38,067 nucleotides of DNA, from NCBI GenBank assembly GCA_047459075.1, contig VSCH01000027.1:1-38067 (forward strand). Direction: 5' to 3'. Shown here one piece after another: positions 35,613 through 38,067 of this stretch; within the stretch, counting starts at the first letter, position 1; every line of letters begins with the position of its first letter. A program made the position numbers and the translations under genes. The notes beneath the pieces are model-generated. The model worked only from the letters and a program-made list of their open reading frames with translations. It ran no database searches and had not been told where the DNA came from. This DNA is from ZC4RG19 sp017577565 (GTDB lineage: Bacteria > Actinomycetota > Acidimicrobiia > Acidimicrobiales > VFJN01).

Positions 35613-37145
35613 ATGTCGGTCCTCGCCACCGTCGCCGGCCTCGGACACGCCGCCCAGGCGGCCAGGGACGCCTTCGAGCGCCCGGCCGTCGACTGGCACG
35701 CCCTCGCCCCCGACCTCGTCGTCGTGGGCGTGCTGTGCCTGGTCCTCGTGGCCGACCTGTTCCTGCCCGAGGACCGCAAGGGCGTGCTCCCCTCGCTCGC
35801 GGGCCTCGGCCTGCTCGCGGCCATGGTGCCCGTCCTGACGCTGGCGGCCGACGGCACCGACCGGGTGTTGTTCGGCGGCGCGTACGCCGTCGACAACTTC
35901 GCCCTGGTGCTGAAGGCGCTGTTCCTGGTCTCCGGGTACGTGGTCGTCCTGCTGTCGACCAACTACATCGCCGAGGGCGACTACGCCGAGGGCGAGTACT
36001 ACTTCCTGCTGCTCGCCTCGATCCTCGGCATGACCGTGATGGCGTCGGCCCGTGACCTCGTCACGATCTTCGTCGCCCTGGAGATGCTCTCCATCCCCGC
36101 CTACCTCCTCGCCGGGTGGCGCAAGCGTGACCCGAAGGGCAACGAGGCGGGCGTGAAGTACTACCTGATGGGCGTCTTCGCCACCGGCATCCTCCTCTAC
36201 GGGATGTCGCTGGTGTACGGCCTCGCGGGCACGACCCAGCTGGCCGGCATCGGCGAAGCGCTGGCGACCGGCGAGTCGGTCCCGGTCATCAGCCTGGCGG
36301 TCGTGCTGGTCGTGGCCGGGTTCGCCTTCAAGGTGTCGGCGGTACCGTTCCACACCTGGGCGCCGGACACCTACGAGGGCGCGCCGACGCCGATCACGGC
36401 CTTCCTGTCGGTGTCGTCCAAGGCGGCCGGCTTCGTGGCGCTCGTCCAGCTCGTCGTCATCGGCTTCGCCGGCCAGACCGAGGTCGTGCGCCCGCTCCTG
36501 TGGCTGCTGGCGGTCCTGTCGATGACGGTCGGCAACGTCGTCGCCCTGCGCCAGACCAACCTGGTGCGGATGCTCGCCTACTCGGGCATCTCGCAGGCCG
36601 GCTTCATCCTGGCGCCGCTCGCCGTGGTGGGGCAGATCGGCGAGTCGACGCTCACGTCCGTCGTCACCTACCTGCTGATCTACGCCGCCATGAACCTCGG
36701 TGCCTTCACCGTGGTCATGGCCGTGGCCCGCAAGACCGGCAGCGCCGAGATCCCGAGCTTCGGCGGCTTGATCACCTACGCGCCGTCGCTCGCCGTCCTG
36801 ATGTCGATCTTCCTGTTCGCCCTGGCCGGCATCCCGCCGCTGGCCGGCTGGCTGGCCAAGTTCGTGGCGTTCCGGGCCGTGGTCGACGCGGACACCGGCT
36901 GGGCCTACGCCCTGGCCGTGATCATGGCGATCAACTCGGTGATCTCGCTCGGCTACTACGCGAACGTCGCCCGGGAGATGTGGATGAACCCCGTGCCCGA
37001 CGGCGACACCAGCCGGGTGCGGGTGCCGGTCTCGCTCACCGCGGCGCTGGCCATCACCGGTCTACTGACGATCGCCTTCGGCGTCACCCAGTGGGCGACC
37101 GACCTGGGCGACGTGGCCACGTTCGTCGCCTCGGTCTCGCCGTAG
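35613..37145 (+). CDS. nuoN: NADH-quinone oxidoreductase-like subunit N (nuo2), antiporter-like
   Basis: A 510-residue antiporter-like subunit, last gene of nuo2. E157 (A-L-E-M-L-S-I-P-A-Y-L-L), K240 (F-K-V-S-A-V-P-F-H-T-W-A-P-D-T-Y) and K270 are present. ATG start 6 bases after nuoM2. A strong symmetrical hairpin follows 17 bases after the stop. Confidence 0.95.
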   Translation: MSVLATVAGLGHAAQAARDAFERPAVDWHALAPDLVVVGVLCLVLVADLFLPEDRKGVLPSLAGLGLLAAMVPVLTLAADGTDRVLFGGAYAVDNFALVLKALFLVSGYVVVLLSTNYIAEGDYAEGEYYFLLLASILGMTVMASARDLVTIFVALEMLSIPAYLLAGWRKRDPKGNEAGVKYYLMGVFATGILLYGMSLVYGLAGTTQLAGIGEALATGESVPVISLAVVLVVAGFAFKVSAVPFHTWAPDTYEGAPTPITAFLSVSSKAAGFVALVQLVVIGFAGQTEVVRPLLWLLAVLSMTVGNVVALRQTNLVRMLAYSGISQAGFILAPLAVVGQIGESTLTSVVTYLLIYAAMNLGAFTVVMAVARKTGSAEIPSFGGLITYAPSLAVLMSIFLFALAGIPPLAGWLAKFVAFRAVVDADTGWAYALAVIMAINSVISLGYYANVAREMWMNPVPDGDTSRVRVPVSLTAALAITGLLTIAFGVTQWATDLGDVATFVASVSP

Positions 37146-37162
37146 GCCCCGGGCCGGGGCCG

Positions 37163-37197
37163 GCCCCCGGTCGACGGTCCGGCCGCCGACCGGGGGC
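37163..37197. terminator. Bidirectional terminator-like hairpin between nuoN2 and the lipoprotein gene
   Basis: GCCCCCGGTCG (37163-37173) and CGACCGGGGGC (37187-37197) are perfect 11-bp inverted arms around a 13-base loop. It lies in the 63-base gap between two convergent genes, where a shared terminator is expected. No T-run flanks it. Confidence 0.65.
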
Positions 37198-37208
37198 GTC
37201 GCGCCCGG

Positions 37209-37868
37209 TCAGCCCTCGCCCAGCGCCAGCTCGGCCAGCGCCACCAACGTCGGGGTGTCGGCCACCGGCACGCCGAAGGGCGGCTGGGACTCGACGAACA
37301 GCGCGCTGCCGTCGCCCAGGTCGACGATCAGCTCGACCTTCTGGTTGCCGAACGTGTGGTCGACGAAGGCGCGCTCGCCGAGCCCGTCGACGGGCTCCAT
37401 GTCCTCGGGCCGGCGACCGACCTCGAACTCCTCGTAGAGGTCGATGCCCTCGGGCGGGGTGCCCGTGTAGATGGCGTACTCGTGGGGCTCGTCGTCGCCC
37501 GGCACGGCCACCTCGAACGTGCAGCCGTCGACGACGTAGTTGAACTCGCTCCCGTCGGACCGCAGGAAGACCGGCTCGCCGCCCCGGCCGGTGGCGTCGG
37601 CGACCTCGCCGATGACGCCGGTGAGCTCGTCCTCGGTCAGGTTCTTGCACGGCCCCGTCACGGCGCCGTCGCCCGACCCGTCGCCGGTCCCGTCCTCGGC
37701 CCCGTCGTCGGCGGCCTCCGCCACCGTCGTCTCGGTCGGCTCGTCGTCCCGTGCGCCGCTCGCCTCGGTGTCGTCGCCGTCGTCGCCGCACGCCCCGAGG
37801 GCGAGGGCGCAGGCCGCTGCCAACGTGACGGCGATCGCCGTCCTGCGTGTGTGTTCCCGTCCAACCAT
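37209..37868 (-). CDS. Small secreted lipoprotein of unknown function
   Basis: A 219-residue protein. A basic N-terminus (R4-R9) and hydrophobic stretch lead to the lipobox L-G-A-C27, so it should be lipid-anchored outside the membrane (by Lgt, whose likely gene ends at base 458). An Asp/Glu/Gly-rich linker (28-70) precedes a compact domain with two cysteines (G-P-C-K-N-L-T; D-G-C-T-F-E-V) that could form a disulfide. The domain, with an L-T-x-x-E-L-x-G-V-I-G pattern near its start, resembles small actinobacterial lipoproteins of the DUF3558 kind, but I am not sure of the family. It is convergent with nuo2 and divergent from the methyltransferase gene. Confidence 0.8.
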   Translation of the reverse strand: MVGREHTRRTAIAVTLAAACALALGACGDDGDDTEASGARDDEPTETTVAEAADDGAEDGTGDGSGDGAVTGPCKNLTEDELTGVIGEVADATGRGGEPVFLRSDGSEFNYVVDGCTFEVAVPGDDEPHEYAIYTGTPPEGIDLYEEFEVGRRPEDMEPVDGLGERAFVDHTFGNQKVELIVDLGDGSALFVESQPPFGVPVADTPTLVALAELALGEG

Positions 37869-37875
37869 CGAGCTG

Positions 37876-37881
37876 ACGTTA
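37876..37881 (-). promoter_or_regulatory. -10 element for the lipoprotein gene, leaderless arrangement
   Basis: On the minus strand TAACGT (TANNNT type) ends 7 bases before the ATG at 37868, the spacing expected if transcription starts at the start codon. No clear -35 is seen 17 bases upstream. Confidence 0.42.
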
Positions 37882-37945
37882 GTGGCGGCTGCTGCGATGC
37901 TTGGCGCACCATGTGCGCCCTCCGACCCCGTCCCGCCCGCCTGCC

Positions 37946-38067
37946 GTGATCGCCACCCCCGCCGCCGCCCGGGTCGCCGACGACATCCGCCGCCACGAGC
38001 CCGTGCCGTTCCGGCGGGTGGTCGAGCGGGCGCTGTACGACCCCGAGGCCGGCTTCTACGAGGTCGG
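37946..38067 (+). CDS. MidA/NDUFAF7-family SAM-dependent methyltransferase, N-terminal fragment (3' truncated)
   Basis: A GTG start opens a frame that runs off the window: 40 full codons. The sequence I-R-R-H-E-P-V-P-F-R-R-V-V-E-R-A-L-Y-D-P, continuing E-A-G-F-Y, matches the N-terminal signature of the MidA (COG1565, DUF185) family (I-R-x-x-G-P-I-x-F-x-x-F-M-x-x-A-L-Y-x-P-x-x-G-Y-Y). The SAM-binding part lies beyond the window. In humans NDUFAF7 methylates an arginine of NDUFS2, the NuoD counterpart, during complex I assembly. Its place next to nuo2 fits a similar role (inference). Divergent from the lipoprotein gene with a 77-base gap. Confidence 0.72.
   Translation, partial: MIATPAAARVADDIRRHEPVPFRRVVERALYDPEAGFYEV

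Overview
The window is very GC-rich (about 70% or more by eye), with GTG and TTG starts, 1- and 4-base gene overlaps and Ala/Glu/Asp-rich tails. Together with the gene content this points to an actinobacterium. The split, b6-type cytochrome b and the Ala-rich extensions suggest the class Acidimicrobiia, but that placement is inference from memory of related genomes. I see no tRNA or rRNA gene, CRISPR array, insertion sequence or prophage.

Region by region. (1) 3-458: the 3' end of a probable lgt. (2) 490-2550, minus strand: a membrane-anchored mono-haem cytochrome c followed by a geranylgeranyl-reductase-family flavoprotein, probably menaquinone reductase. (3) 2807-8360, plus strand: a quinol:cytochrome c oxidoreductase cluster: small membrane protein, 2x[4Fe-4S] ferredoxin, cytochrome b6-type subunit, subunit-IV-type cytochrome b C-terminal half, Rieske protein, di-haem cytochrome c, and an unknown membrane protein. 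(4) 8365-24231: a complete 14-gene nuoABCDEFGHIJKLMN operon (nuo1) that follows the bc genes with a 4-base gap, so 2807-24231 reads as one polar array with no gap above 38 bases. (5) 24389-26692: an RNA polymerase sigma factor with a long disordered tail, then a one-TM probable anti-sigma protein. (6) 26795-37145: a second complex I operon (nuo2), nuoABCDHIJKLMN, without the NADH-oxidising module NuoEFG. (7) 37209-37868, minus strand: a small lipoprotein. (8) 37946-end: the start of a MidA/NDUFAF7-type methyltransferase, whose eukaryotic relative is a complex I assembly factor.

Taken together this is a menaquinone-based respiratory-chain island. Electrons from NADH (nuo1), or from an unidentified donor (nuo2), enter the quinone pool. 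The b6-like complex passes them to c-type cytochromes. The flavoprotein probably tunes the quinone tail. The most interesting points are the second, 11-subunit complex I with changes at quinone-site residues (NuoD2 Trp93 in place of the near-universal Tyr; NuoH2 without the Glu-Arg of its first loop), the ferredoxin inside the bc operon, the b6f-style Cys for an extra covalent haem, a short I-P-x-H-L-x-x-R motif shared by two cytochrome-complex proteins, and the sigma/anti-sigma pair between the two complex I operons.
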